This document shows, piece after piece, positions 8,520 through 16,489 of a stretch of 64,000 nucleotides of DNA. The DNA comes from Bordetella parapertussis (GTDB taxonomy: Bacteria; Pseudomonadota; Gammaproteobacteria; Burkholderiales; SG8-41), in assembly GCA_945861275.1 (NCBI GenBank), contig CAMATZ010000006.1:1-64000 (forward strand), written 5' to 3'. The translations under genes were made by a program, and so were the position numbers. The notes beneath the pieces were generated by a model. It was not told where the DNA came from, did not search any database, and worked only from the letters and a program-made list of their open reading frames with translations. Within the stretch, counting starts at the first letter, position 1, and each line of letters begins with the position of its first letter.

Positions 8520-8897
8520 CTAGGCCCAATACTTCGCCTTGTGCGGAATGACGAACCGAACTCCACCACGCGGGTCTGGCACGTCGCCGTGATAACGCGG
8601 GATGACGTGCATGTGAAGCTGTGGGACTGTTTGGCCGGCTGCTGGCCCATCGTTAAGGCCGACGTTGAAGCCGTCAGGCTTAGGCTCAAGCGTGAGTTGG
8701 AGATGCGCGATACACCAGTCAACCCAAGTCATCATCCGCGTCTTCTCATCGGCGTTCATATCGCTGAACCGCGAGACAACTCGCTTGACGATGATGAGAC
8801 TGTGACCGGGCGAGAGCGGATACTTGTCCTTGGCGACGATAAACAATTCGTCTTCGGCCATGACGCGATCACGCTCAATATCGCCAAAAGGTTTCAT
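8520..8897 (-). CDS. HIT-family nucleotide hydrolase/transferase
   Basis: Histidine-triad proteins cleave nucleotide alpha-phosphates. This 125-residue protein has the N-terminal HIT core (LFIVAKDKYPLSPGHSLIIVKR), FNVGLNDGPAAGQTVPQ, and the triad as QLHMHVIPRY. The first His of the usual HxHxH is replaced by Gln while the catalytic middle His and last His-side residues remain. It begins 11 nt after the HNH-nuclease gene on the same strand, so the two form a tight operon. Confidence 0.88.
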   Translation of the reverse strand: MKPFGDIERDRVMAEDELFIVAKDKYPLSPGHSLIIVKRVVSRFSDMNADEKTRMMTWVDWCIAHLQLTLEPKPDGFNVGLNDGPAAGQTVPQLHMHVIPRYHGDVPDPRGGVRFVIPHKAKYWA

Positions 8898-8908
8898 TTA
8901 GCGAGGTG

Positions 8909-10048
8909 TCAGTTACGCAGCTTCCAGCCGGACTGAAAGCCTTGGTTCATTGCGATTTGAGTCTGCGGCAAGATGACCTCCCGATATTTGGTGACGAAGC
9001 CGATTTCGCCCAGCGCCAGTAGACTTGCAGTGTCCTGCTTGAAGCAATCGGTGTAGTCTTCCAGAAACTTGGGACGCTTCTTTGCAGCTTCGATGGCGGA
9101 AAAATGGAGCTTAGCGAGTCTCGGCAGGTAAAGGTCAAGGTTGGGCAGTACGTCGTTCTTACTAGAGTTCGTCGCAGCCTCAACTGGCGTCAGATTCCAG
9201 AGCAAGTCATGAGCAACGAAACTCCATGGTAGGAAGTGGTCAATGGAGAAGCTGTCGCCAAGCTGACGCTCAGAGTAAATGTCGCGAAACTCTGCGGGCT
9301 TGCCGGCTTTCTCAAAGTCAGTCCGCACGTGCCGCCAGAATTCGCGAGCGATTGTGAGTTGCCGCGCCGTCGGTGGGCGAAGTTTGTTCACGACGCCGGG
9401 CACGTTCGGATTTCTCGCCTGCAAGTAAAGCGCGAGATGATGCTCGCCGAAGGATTGCACGATGCCCAAGTTATCGGAGAGAAAGGACTGCCAAGAATCG
9501 TTGAGTCTGATTGAGTCGTGATCGAAAAAATAAGGGCTGGCGAACGGAGTCGATTGACTCTCTTTAGCCATCAGCTGAATCGCGCGTGTACGAGCGGTGT
9601 CATCGCGCTCACCGCGCAGTTTGTCCGCGAACCACGGTGTTAGAAACCGGGTCGGAACGTAACGCTTGAAAAATTCGAGCTTCGCCTGCGCTTCTGCAGA
9701 GCCAGCAACAAACTTGCGAATGGCCTCGGGTGCTGCGTTCGGCTGCAAACCGGAACTTTTCTGAATCTCCTGAATCACCTCTTGAAGCTTGTCCTGTCGT
9801 CCGAGCGAAAGCCGGTAGAGACAAACCGGATGCCAAGCGGCGACTGCCATCTCCGTAAATATATCTGCGAGTCGCAAGGAATTCCCCTGGCTACGCTTCA
9901 TCAAGGAAAGAATGGCGAGAAACCAAACCAATTTGTAAGAGTTGGTTGTGTCGTTGAAAACTTGGCCCAGGTAAAAAGTCTTCTCCGGGTACCGCAACGC
10001 GACACCCGCGAGAGCGGGCGTCTGATCGGTTGCTCTGTCTTGATCCAT
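8909..10048 (-). CDS. HNH endonuclease domain protein
   Basis: The 379-residue product (ATG 10048 after GGAGAGG; an upstream TTG is in frame) is an uncharacterised helical protein with an HNH nuclease site around residues 260-300: FSIDHFLPWSFVAHDLLWNL, then ATNSSKNDVLP. Asp-His, the second His and the later Asn residues fit a beta-beta-alpha metal nuclease. The stretch looks more AT-rich and less biased in third codon positions than its neighbours, which suggests acquisition. Its partner is the HIT gene 11 nt downstream. A defence role is possible but not shown. Confidence 0.8.
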   Translation of the reverse strand: MDQDRATDQTPALAGVALRYPEKTFYLGQVFNDTTNSYKLVWFLAILSLMKRSQGNSLRLADIFTEMAVAAWHPVCLYRLSLGRQDKLQEVIQEIQKSSGLQPNAAPEAIRKFVAGSAEAQAKLEFFKRYVPTRFLTPWFADKLRGERDDTARTRAIQLMAKESQSTPFASPYFFDHDSIRLNDSWQSFLSDNLGIVQSFGEHHLALYLQARNPNVPGVVNKLRPPTARQLTIAREFWRHVRTDFEKAGKPAEFRDIYSERQLGDSFSIDHFLPWSFVAHDLLWNLTPVEAATNSSKNDVLPNLDLYLPRLAKLHFSAIEAAKKRPKFLEDYTDCFKQDTASLLALGEIGFVTKYREVILPQTQIAMNQGFQSGWKLRN

Positions 10049-10235
10049 TGCCTCTCCGATGCCTAGCTGCAACCCATTTGTTCAGTTCAATTTGAAGCTT
10101 TCCCTGAGGAGATTATCAATGCTGTCTGGCACCATCGGCGCGTAACGCTGCGTGCGTCCCGAGTGCTTCAGCCCGGCGAATTCCTTCGCATCCGGCGGCT
10201 CCTGGCGCAGGGACTTCCCCGGACCGCACAGGTTT

Positions 10236-10877
10236 TCAAGCGGCGATATCACGTTCTCCGCCGATCAGCCAAATCTTGGGTTGTGCCAGTACCCGCGTGA
10301 CGAAGGCATTGCCCTGTTTTCTGCGCTTTGCAAGCTCCTGCGGCGAATACACCGTCGGATTCACTTTTCGTCCGAGCCGGCTCGTTGAATCTTCCAGCGT
10401 GGCGAAGAGATCGGCATAGGTCAGGCTGTCGCTCACCACCATCAGGTCGATGTCGCTCTTCGCGGTGTCCTGCTTCTTTGCCACCGAACCGTACACGAAT
10501 GCGGCGCTGATCTGCCCGATCAGTGGCGCCAGCGCAGCACGCAGCACATCGGCAAGTCCTGAAGTCTTCAGCACCAAGCCGCGCAACTCCTCGAACACCG
10601 GCGCCGCCGCATTGGCCTGATAGTGCTTCTGCTTTCCCGCACGCGTAACGGTCACCAGCCCCGTCGCCTCAAGGCGAATCAATTCCCTCTGTACCGCGCC
10701 AGTGCCCGAACCTGCGAGGGTAATAACCTCATTCGCGTAAAAACTTCGGCCCGGATTCCCGAACAGCACGCCGAGTACGCGCTGCCGCCCCTTGCTGAAA
10801 AGCGCGTCTGCGATCCCAATCGCCGGACTTGCGGGGGCTTCGGTCTGTCGCTTCTTTATTCCCATATTGGGTATCAT
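10236..10877 (-). CDS. Winged-helix protein with nucleotidyltransferase domain
   Basis: After a short leader comes a winged-helix DNA-binding region (FYANEVITLAGSGTGAVQRE, then RLEATGLVTVTRAGKQKHY). This is followed by a minimal polymerase-beta-type nucleotidyltransferase (FVYGSVAKKQDTAKSDIDLM, with the GS and DxD residues). Starts at 10877 (MIPNMG), 10865 (MGIKKR) or further upstream are possible; 10877 and 10865 are preferred because two CCC-GGG palindromes overlap the start region. No HepT partner is adjacent. The architecture suggests a self-regulated nucleotidyltransferase, perhaps a one-gene antitoxin-like regulator. Confidence 0.8.
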   Translation of the reverse strand: MIPNMGIKKRQTEAPASPAIGIADALFSKGRQRVLGVLFGNPGRSFYANEVITLAGSGTGAVQRELIRLEATGLVTVTRAGKQKHYQANAAAPVFEELRGLVLKTSGLADVLRAALAPLIGQISAAFVYGSVAKKQDTAKSDIDLMVVSDSLTYADLFATLEDSTSRLGRKVNPTVYSPQELAKRRKQGNAFVTRVLAQPKIWLIGGERDIAA

Positions 10878-10892
10878 AAACCCCGATTTGGG
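10861..10892 (-). promoter_or_regulatory. Paired palindromes, probable autoregulatory operator
   Basis: Two short palindromes, CCCATATTGGG (10861-10871) and CCCGATTTGGG (10882-10892), have centres 21 bp apart, which is two helical turns. They cover the start of a gene whose product has a winged helix, so binding by a dimer pair of that product is a reasonable inference. Confidence 0.45.
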
Positions 10893-10925
10893 AATGTTCA
10901 AGCTCGCCGGAACCGGGCAAAACAT

Positions 10926-12374
10926 TTACTCCGACCGCGACACTCCCCAGAAGCGCTCAGGGTTTTTTGTCAGCGGCGCGAGTTCTGCGCGTGTGGTGAA
11001 TCGCTCATATACCGCCTGCACGCGTTCCAGCACCTGGGCCTCGTCGATGGTGAGTATTTTGCGTCCTTCCATCACCAGTCGCCCTGATACGGCCACATCA
11101 GCGACATCACTTCCGGTCGCGTTATAGACCAGGCGGTAGATCAGCATATCGGATGGGTACAGGTGCGGCTGAAACAGGTCTACCGTGATGAGATCGGCTT
11201 TCTTGCCCACTTCCACCGATCCCAGGTCGCGGTCCAGACCGAGCACTTTATAGCCGTCGATGGTTGCCATTTCGAGGACTTTCCCCGGTGGCAATATATT
11301 TGCGTTCTTGAAATGAATACGCTGCTGGTCGATCGCCGCTTTCATGTCGAGAAAAATGTCGCAGTTGTGGGTCGCGGGTGCGTCCGAGCCGAGGGCGACG
11401 GTGACGCCGGCATCGATCAGCTCCGGCACCGGGCAGCGTCCGGGGTAGGTGTAGATGCGTCCGGCGCGCGGGTGATGCGCGGCATGCGTGCCGGTGTCGC
11501 GCATGATGCCGATCGCGCGTTCGGAAATCCCGGTGCAATGGGAGAGTATGGTGTTAGGTCCGAGCAGGCCGAGCTTTTCGTCATGGGCGTACTCGACGGC
11601 ATTGCCGTACATATGGGTCCAAAACGTGACGCCGTATTTTTTCTGCAGATGCGTGATCGCTTCAGCCTGCTTGTGGATCCATTGTTCGCGCTCCGCAGAC
11701 CACACCGGATCGTGCTCGTTGCGGTTGCCGATGCGCGACAAGGCAACGCCATAATCGACGATAGCGCCGCCGTTTTTGTCGTGGCCCGAAAGCAGGCGGT
11801 CGCAGTTGTCGATCACCGTATCGAACTCGACCATGCGCTGCGATTTGACGCCGTCGCGCCAGTAGGAGAACGGCCGCGGCCACGGCGGGCGCGCGGGTCC
11901 CAGCCCAATGCGTGTGCGCAGCCCTATGCGTTCGAGTTCGCGCGCGGCAATCTGCGTGAACGCGATGTCATCGGTGCGGGTGCCGTTGCCGCCCATCATC
12001 GAAAACATGCAGGTGGTGCCCATCTTGATGCGCTCGAGCGCGTTTAATTGCGCTTCAACTTCCCACCATTCCTCGTCCGTGGCCGCGGTTAGGAGGTCCT
12101 CCAGCATCTTGCGGCGGGTGCCGCCATCGAGGTTCTGGCCGACCGATTTCAGCAGACTGCCGCCGAGGTAGCCGTGCAGATCGACCAAACCCGGCAGGAG
12201 CGCTTTGCGCGTGCAATCCACAATTTTGGCTGAGCGATACCTGTCGCGCAAATCGCTCGCAGGGCCGACTTCAATGATGCGCCCGTCGCGGATCGCCACG
12301 GACGTGTGGTCAAGGGTAGACCGTTCGCGATCCATGGTAACCACGGTCGCGTCGTGAAACAGCAGATCCTGCAT
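10926..12374 (-). CDS. Amidohydrolase (atrazine chlorohydrolase / cytosine deaminase-like family)
   Basis: The 482-residue protein has the composite beta-sandwich plus TIM barrel of metal-dependent hydrolases: an N-terminal VTMDRERS strand region, ALLPGLVDLHGYLGG, later metal ligands in FWTHMYG, ILSHCTG and ALGSDAPATH, and a C-terminal GSVEVGKKADLITVD. The first motif reads H-G-Y where the family normally has HxH, so one metal ligand appears lost, although the other ligands are intact. Substrate unknown; deaminase or hydrolase of an N-heterocycle is the family expectation. The gene ends directly against the winged-helix gene. Confidence 0.85.
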   Translation of the reverse strand: MQDLLFHDATVVTMDRERSTLDHTSVAIRDGRIIEVGPASDLRDRYRSAKIVDCTRKALLPGLVDLHGYLGGSLLKSVGQNLDGGTRRKMLEDLLTAATDEEWWEVEAQLNALERIKMGTTCMFSMMGGNGTRTDDIAFTQIAARELERIGLRTRIGLGPARPPWPRPFSYWRDGVKSQRMVEFDTVIDNCDRLLSGHDKNGGAIVDYGVALSRIGNRNEHDPVWSAEREQWIHKQAEAITHLQKKYGVTFWTHMYGNAVEYAHDEKLGLLGPNTILSHCTGISERAIGIMRDTGTHAAHHPRAGRIYTYPGRCPVPELIDAGVTVALGSDAPATHNCDIFLDMKAAIDQQRIHFKNANILPPGKVLEMATIDGYKVLGLDRDLGSVEVGKKADLITVDLFQPHLYPSDMLIYRLVYNATGSDVADVAVSGRLVMEGRKILTIDEAQVLERVQAVYERFTTRAELAPLTKNPERFWGVSRSE

Positions 12375-12379
12375 GGTTT

Positions 12380-12526
12380 TTATCTTGCGGATTTAATTTT
12401 TAAAGCGCGCATGGCGGGAAGCAGAGCAGGAACGTCGCTATGGATAATGCTCCACAAGGTATCGTTGTCGATGCCAAGAAAGTCGTCAAGATAAAACCGC
12501 CATTCACGCTGCGTGGAATCAGACAC
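12380..12526 (-). pseudogene. HepT-like toxin with internal in-frame deletion
   Basis: A 48-codon frame starts with GTG 12526, overlapping the stop of the MntA-like gene by 8 nt as in intact MNT-HepT operons. Its first residues (REWRFYLDD) match the usual HepT/DUF86 N-terminus. The rest (FLGIDNDTLWSIIHSDVP, then LLPAMRAL) matches the usual C-terminus, including the region immediately after the catalytic RxxxxHxY. The roughly 60 residues between them, with the catalytic motif, are missing, yet the frame is kept. The result is a toxin that should be catalytically dead. Confidence 0.72.
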
Positions 12527-12821
12527 GGACCGCCTCTTTTTCAATGAACGGCCGCAGTTCTACACGCAGGGCTTTTTCTGTCACCAGATCTATCTTGCAA
12601 CCGAACAAGTCTTCAAGATAGAACTGAACACCAAAGTAGCGTTCCGATGTTGCCGGCCCGTCGAAGGCGACCAGAATATCGATGTCGCTATCGCTTCGCG
12701 CATCATCGCGCGCGGTGGAACCGAACAGAGCAAGCTGAGTTACCCCGTAGCGCGCAGCCAGGGTTGGTTTGCTCTGGGTGAGCAATTCAAGAGCACGTGA
12801 GCGATTCATTGCCGTCTCCAT
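12519..12821 (-). CDS. MntA-like minimal nucleotidyltransferase antitoxin
   Basis: The 100-residue protein is a minimal nucleotidyltransferase with ALFGSTARDD and SDSDIDILVAF (GS, then DxD), the AMP-transferring type that neutralises HepT. METAMNR offers starts at 12821 and 12809. A gutted hepT follows in overlapping frame, so this is a toxin-antitoxin module in which only the antitoxin half is intact. Confidence 0.87.
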   Translation of the reverse strand: METAMNRSRALELLTQSKPTLAARYGVTQLALFGSTARDDARSDSDIDILVAFDGPATSERYFGVQFYLEDLFGCKIDLVTEKALRVELRPFIEKEAVRV

Positions 12822-13270
12822 TTAAAAGCCACGGTCAGGACGCAGCCGCCCACCAGGATACGTTTCCATTGGCATGTCGAGTTTACTCACTCTTGTGTTC
12901 GCCGGGAGAGCCACTTTCCATCTGGCAGGCGGGCGTCATGCCAGACACCATCGTATGGTAAGGCGCTATTCGGCCTTCGTGATCTGCGCCAGCTTTCCCT
13001 CGATCTGCGCAATCAGTTCTTCGCGTTGCTCGCACTTCTCAGGGTAGTGCAAGGAGCGTAATTTTATAATTAAAACAAATGGTTACGTCAAAAAATAAAT
13101 TGGCGCCATGCGGCTGCCGGATACGCCGTATCGTCATTACGCACTTTATTACCGTCTGCTCCGCTTCAAGTGTTCCCTTGTCTCGGAGGTATTACCCTTA
13201 TTGCGCCACCGTGCACCCGGGTAGCCAGACACCTCGCGGTTTTTCGGCTACGATGCGCGCTTGAAATTTG
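12822..13270. other. Intergenic region with possible gene debris
   Basis: About 450 bp with no intact gene. On the minus strand two short open tails end in stops. One ends at 12967 and contains YPEKCEQREELIAQIEGK; the other ends near 12895 and contains GVWHDARLPDGKWLSRR. They look like the C-terminal ends of coding sequences without their beginnings, but I cannot name the families. The AT-rich stretch at about 13055-13110 may hold a promoter. Confidence 0.35.
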
Positions 13271-13281
13271 AGGGAATGCCG

Positions 13282-14250
13282 ATGATTGTCATGCGTGTGT
13301 TGATCGCCTGTTTTTTGCTGCCGCTGGCCGCTGTCCCGGCGCTATCGCAGACCTTTCCCACCAAGTCGATACGCATGATTGTCGGTTTTGTGCCCGGTGG
13401 CGCTACCGACCTCACCGCGCGGGTGCTGGCGTCAAAGTTGACCGAGGCTTTTGGGCAATCGGTGGTGGTGGAGAATCGTCCCGGAGCGAGCGGGATGATC
13501 GGGGCGGAGCTGGTTGCCAAGGCCCCGCCCGATGGCCACACGATCATTATGGCGACGCAAACCACGCACGCGGTCGCGCCCAGTCTTTATCGCAAGATGA
13601 CCTATGACGTGCAGCGCGATTTCGCGCCGGTCAGCCTCGTGGCTTACGGGCCGCTGGTGCTGGTGGCGCATCCGTCGTTGCCGGTGCGGTCGGTTACGGA
13701 ATTGATCGCGTTCATAAAGGCGCGGCCCGGCCAGCTTAATTTCGGCAGTGGTGGCCTCGGCACTTCACCGCATATGTCAGGCGAACTGTTCAACACCATG
13801 GCCGGACTCAAATCGCAGGCGATTCATTACAAAGGCGAGGCGCCGGCTGTCATCGAACTGCTCGGCGGGCAGTTGCCTTATATGTTTGCCAATCTTCCGA
13901 CAGTCTATTCTTACATCAAGAGCGGCAAGCTCAAGGGATTTGCCGTGACCAGCCCTCAGCGCGCGCCCACAGCCATGGAACTGCCGACAGTGGCGGAAAG
14001 CGGTTTGCCGGGGTACGAGGTGTTCACGTGGTTCGGCGTGTTCGCGCCTGCCGCGACGCCGCGTGAGGTGGTCGGCAGGATTCAGACTGAAATCGCAAAG
14101 GCGATCACGCATCCGGATGTGAAAGAGCGCATTGGCGGTCTGGGGCTGGTGCTGGTCGGCAACACGCCAGCGCAGTTCGCGGAGTTCGTCAAAGCGGAGC
14201 TGGTCAAATGGGCGCGTGTGGTGAAGGCAGCCGGGGTGACGGCGGATTGA
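13282..14250 (+). CDS. Bug/TctC-family tripartite tricarboxylate receptor
   Basis: Periplasmic solute-binding protein of about 322 residues. The signal peptide ends at PALSQ and is followed directly by TFPTKSIRMIVGFVPGGATD, then VVVENRPGASGMIGAE and the typical GQLNFGSGG and GYEVFTWFGVFAPA blocks. ATG 13282 is preferred because AGGG at 13271-13274 is well placed for it; 13276 and TTG 13261 are alternatives. It heads a plus-strand catabolic run, so its ligand may be the substrate of the dioxygenase behind it. Confidence 0.92.
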   Translation: MIVMRVLIACFLLPLAAVPALSQTFPTKSIRMIVGFVPGGATDLTARVLASKLTEAFGQSVVVENRPGASGMIGAELVAKAPPDGHTIIMATQTTHAVAPSLYRKMTYDVQRDFAPVSLVAYGPLVLVAHPSLPVRSVTELIAFIKARPGQLNFGSGGLGTSPHMSGELFNTMAGLKSQAIHYKGEAPAVIELLGGQLPYMFANLPTVYSYIKSGKLKGFAVTSPQRAPTAMELPTVAESGLPGYEVFTWFGVFAPAATPREVVGRIQTEIAKAITHPDVKERIGGLGLVLVGNTPAQFAEFVKAELVKWARVVKAAGVTAD

Positions 14251-14277
14251 CTTTGCAGTATCGTGACAGTTCCACGG

Positions 14278-14395
14278 AGAGACGCCACGGCGCGCGCGTC
14301 GCGAAATGCGACAGCGAACGTGGCGTCTCTTCCCTCATCCCCGACCCTTCTCCCGGAGGGAGAAGGGAGTAATAGGCTCCCCGCCGAGCGGGGAG
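14278..14395. repeat. Three consecutive perfect hairpins
   Basis: Three inverted repeats follow one another between two genes. AGAGACGCCACG pairs with its complement at 14319-14330. CCCTTCTCCC (14345-14354) pairs with 14358-14367. CTCCCCGC (14377-14384) pairs with 14388-14395. Any could terminate the upstream receptor transcript, but the lack of T-runs and the compact palindromes look more like dispersed intergenic repeats. Confidence 0.7.
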
Positions 14396-14414
14396 ATTAA
14401 TAGGTAGAGCAAAC

Positions 14415-15320
14415 ATGCAAAACAATTTGGGCCTGACGTTTACCCCGCTGCATCCCGTGTTCGCGGCCGACTGCTCCGGCGTCGACATCGGCGAGCCGAT
14501 CTCGCCAGAAATCGCGGATGTGATTCATGATGCGATGGACCAGTACGCGGTGCTGGTGTTTCGCCGGGGTAAGCCGCTGACCACCGATCAGCAGATACGC
14601 TTCACCAAAAGTCTCGGCGAACTTGAAGGACTCTACACCAAGATTCAGCCGGAGCAGGGCATACGGCTGGACAACCCGCTGCTCTCGGATATTTCCAACC
14701 TCGCGCCGGGCGACAAGATTTTGCCACCCGAGGATCGCAAGCGTCAGTTCAGCATGGGTAACCGGCTGTGGCACAGCGACAGCAGCTACAAGACCATCCC
14801 GGCCAAGTATTCCGCGCTTTGCGCGCACGTCATTCCGCCCACCGGCGGCGAAACCGAATTCGCCGACATGCGTGCGGCGTGGGATATGCTGGACGCCGCC
14901 ACCAAAGCGCAGATCAAGGATCTGGTGACCGAACACAGCCGCATTTTTTCCAAGGGCACGCTCGGCTTTCAATTTACCGAAAGTGAGCTGCGCGATTTCG
15001 CGCCGGTGCGCCAGCCGCTGGTGCGTACCCACCCGCGCACCGGACGCCATTCGATATACCTGTCGGCCCACGCCGGGCGCATTGTTGGCTGGCCGCAGCC
15101 CGAAGCGCTGATGCTGCTGCGCGAGCTGACCGAGCATGCCACACAGCGGGAATTCGTTTATCGCCACAAGTGGCAAGCCGGCGATCTGGTGATGTGGGAC
15201 AACCGTACCACCATGCATCGCGGCAAGGCTTACGAAGACACCAAATATCCCCGTGATCTGCGCCGCACCACACTGACCAGTGGCGCGCTGGCCACCGGGT
15301 TCGCGCACGCGCTGCAGTAG
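14415..15320 (+). CDS. TauD/TfdA-family Fe(II)/2-oxoglutarate dioxygenase
   Basis: The 301-residue enzyme belongs to the TauD/TfdA superfamily, which oxidises taurine, 2,4-D and related compounds with 2-oxoglutarate. The iron ligands are H120 and D122 in RLWHSDSSYK and a distal His in NRTTMHRGKAY. The C-terminal RDLRRTTL carries the Arg that binds 2-oxoglutarate. It resembles TfdA more than TauD by the VMWDNRTTMHRG block. It lies between two Bug receptor genes on the same strand, which suggests uptake and oxidation of a carboxylate. Confidence 0.9.
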   Translation: MQNNLGLTFTPLHPVFAADCSGVDIGEPISPEIADVIHDAMDQYAVLVFRRGKPLTTDQQIRFTKSLGELEGLYTKIQPEQGIRLDNPLLSDISNLAPGDKILPPEDRKRQFSMGNRLWHSDSSYKTIPAKYSALCAHVIPPTGGETEFADMRAAWDMLDAATKAQIKDLVTEHSRIFSKGTLGFQFTESELRDFAPVRQPLVRTHPRTGRHSIYLSAHAGRIVGWPQPEALMLLRELTEHATQREFVYRHKWQAGDLVMWDNRTTMHRGKAYEDTKYPRDLRRTTLTSGALATGFAHALQ

Positions 15321-15344
15321 GTTGGTAGTGGCGGAGATCAAGGC

Positions 15345-16364
15345 TTGAAAGCCTGCGCAAAACTTTTCAATTCCCTGAGCGCAGGGTCGATTGCCGGGTT
15401 AATTGCGCTTGCCGCGCTGTCCGCTACACCGGCCGCCGCGCAAACCCCTTCGACAGGCTCAGGGCAGGCTTTCCCCTCCAAATCCGTGCGCATCGTCGCG
15501 CCGTTCCCGCCCGCCAGCGTGGCGGACGTGCTGGCGCGGCCCCTGGCGCAGAAGATGAGTGAAAGCTGGGGGCAGCCGGTGATAGTCGATAATCGCACCG
15601 GCGCGGGTGGCAATGTCGGCGCGGAGCTGGTAGCGAAATCAGCGCCCGACGGCTACACCTTACTGCTCGGCACCACGGGCACCCATGCCATCAATGCCGC
15701 ACTGTATTCAAAGCTGCCGTACCACGCGCAAAAGGATTTCGCACCGATCACGCTGGTGGCGAACGCCTACCTGCTGCTGGTGATGCATCCGTCCGTGCCG
15801 GTGCGGACGGTCAAGGAAGTGGTTGCGCTGGCCAAGGCGCAGCCCGGAAAACTCAATTTCGGTTCGGCCGGCGCGGGCACTACGCCGCACCTCGCGGGCG
15901 AGATGTTCAAGTATCTGGCGGGCGTGTCGATGACGCATGTGGCGTATAAAGGCAGTCCGCAATCCACCATCGATTTGATGGCGGGACGCATCGATTTGAT
16001 ATTCTCCAACGCGGCGGCAACGCTGCCGCATATCCGCTCGGGCCGGCTGCGCTTGATTGCGATCAGCGCCGCACGGCGCGATGCAACGACGCCGGATATT
16101 CCGACCATCGGTGAGACCATCCCCGGCTTTGAATTGACGCCGTGGTGGGGTTTGCTGGCGCCCGCCGGCACGCCGCGCGATGTGGTGGCGCGGCTGCACA
16201 GCGAGAGCGCGCGCATCCTCGCGTTGCCGGAAATCAAAGCGCATTACGCCACTCTTGGTATGGCCGCGGTTTCCAACACGCCGGAACAATTCAGCGCCTA
16301 CATCAATGAAGAAACCGCGCGCTGGGCGAAGATCGTCAAGGCCAGTGGCGCGAGGGCGGATTAA
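15345..16364 (+). CDS. Bug/TctC-family tripartite tricarboxylate receptor with repeat insertion
   Basis: The 339-residue periplasmic receptor starts at TTG 15345, with GGAG at 15333-15336 in place and no good ATG nearby. The signal peptide ends near ATPAAAQ, and the Bug core starts at FPSKSVRIVAPFPP. Between them lies TPSTGSGQA, which sister receptor 13282-14250 lacks and which is encoded by a dispersed repeat (15447-15474). Later blocks PGKLNFGSAGAGTTPHLAGE and FELTPWWGLLAPAGTP are typical. Confidence 0.92.
   Translation: MKACAKLFNSLSAGSIAGLIALAALSATPAAAQTPSTGSGQAFPSKSVRIVAPFPPASVADVLARPLAQKMSESWGQPVIVDNRTGAGGNVGAELVAKSAPDGYTLLLGTTGTHAINAALYSKLPYHAQKDFAPITLVANAYLLLVMHPSVPVRTVKEVVALAKAQPGKLNFGSAGAGTTPHLAGEMFKYLAGVSMTHVAYKGSPQSTIDLMAGRIDLIFSNAAATLPHIRSGRLRLIAISAARRDATTPDIPTIGETIPGFELTPWWGLLAPAGTPRDVVARLHSESARILALPEIKAHYATLGMAAVSNTPEQFSAYINEETARWAKIVKASGARAD
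15447..15474 (+). repeat. Short dispersed repeat inside a Bug gene
   Basis: The stretch CCTTCGACAGGCTCAGGGCA plus GGCTTTCC recurs with few changes, on the other strand, at 27277-27304. In both cases it adds codons just after the signal peptide of a Bug receptor. It resembles the CTTCGACAAGCTCAGG class of small repeats seen in many bacterial genomes. Confidence 0.75.
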
Positions 16365-16489
16365 AGGCACGCGCTCACGCTTGAGCAAGGCCGGAGTTTG
16401 AATCGCAATATCCCTCGTCGCATAGTGTTGTTCGGCGTTACAATAAATGCGCGTATATTTTCTCCGCAAAACTCTACCAAGGAATATTC

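Noticed and set aside
10236-10877. Second MNT-HepT toxin-antitoxin module
   Set aside because: The protein has its own winged helix and no HepT-like gene is next to it.
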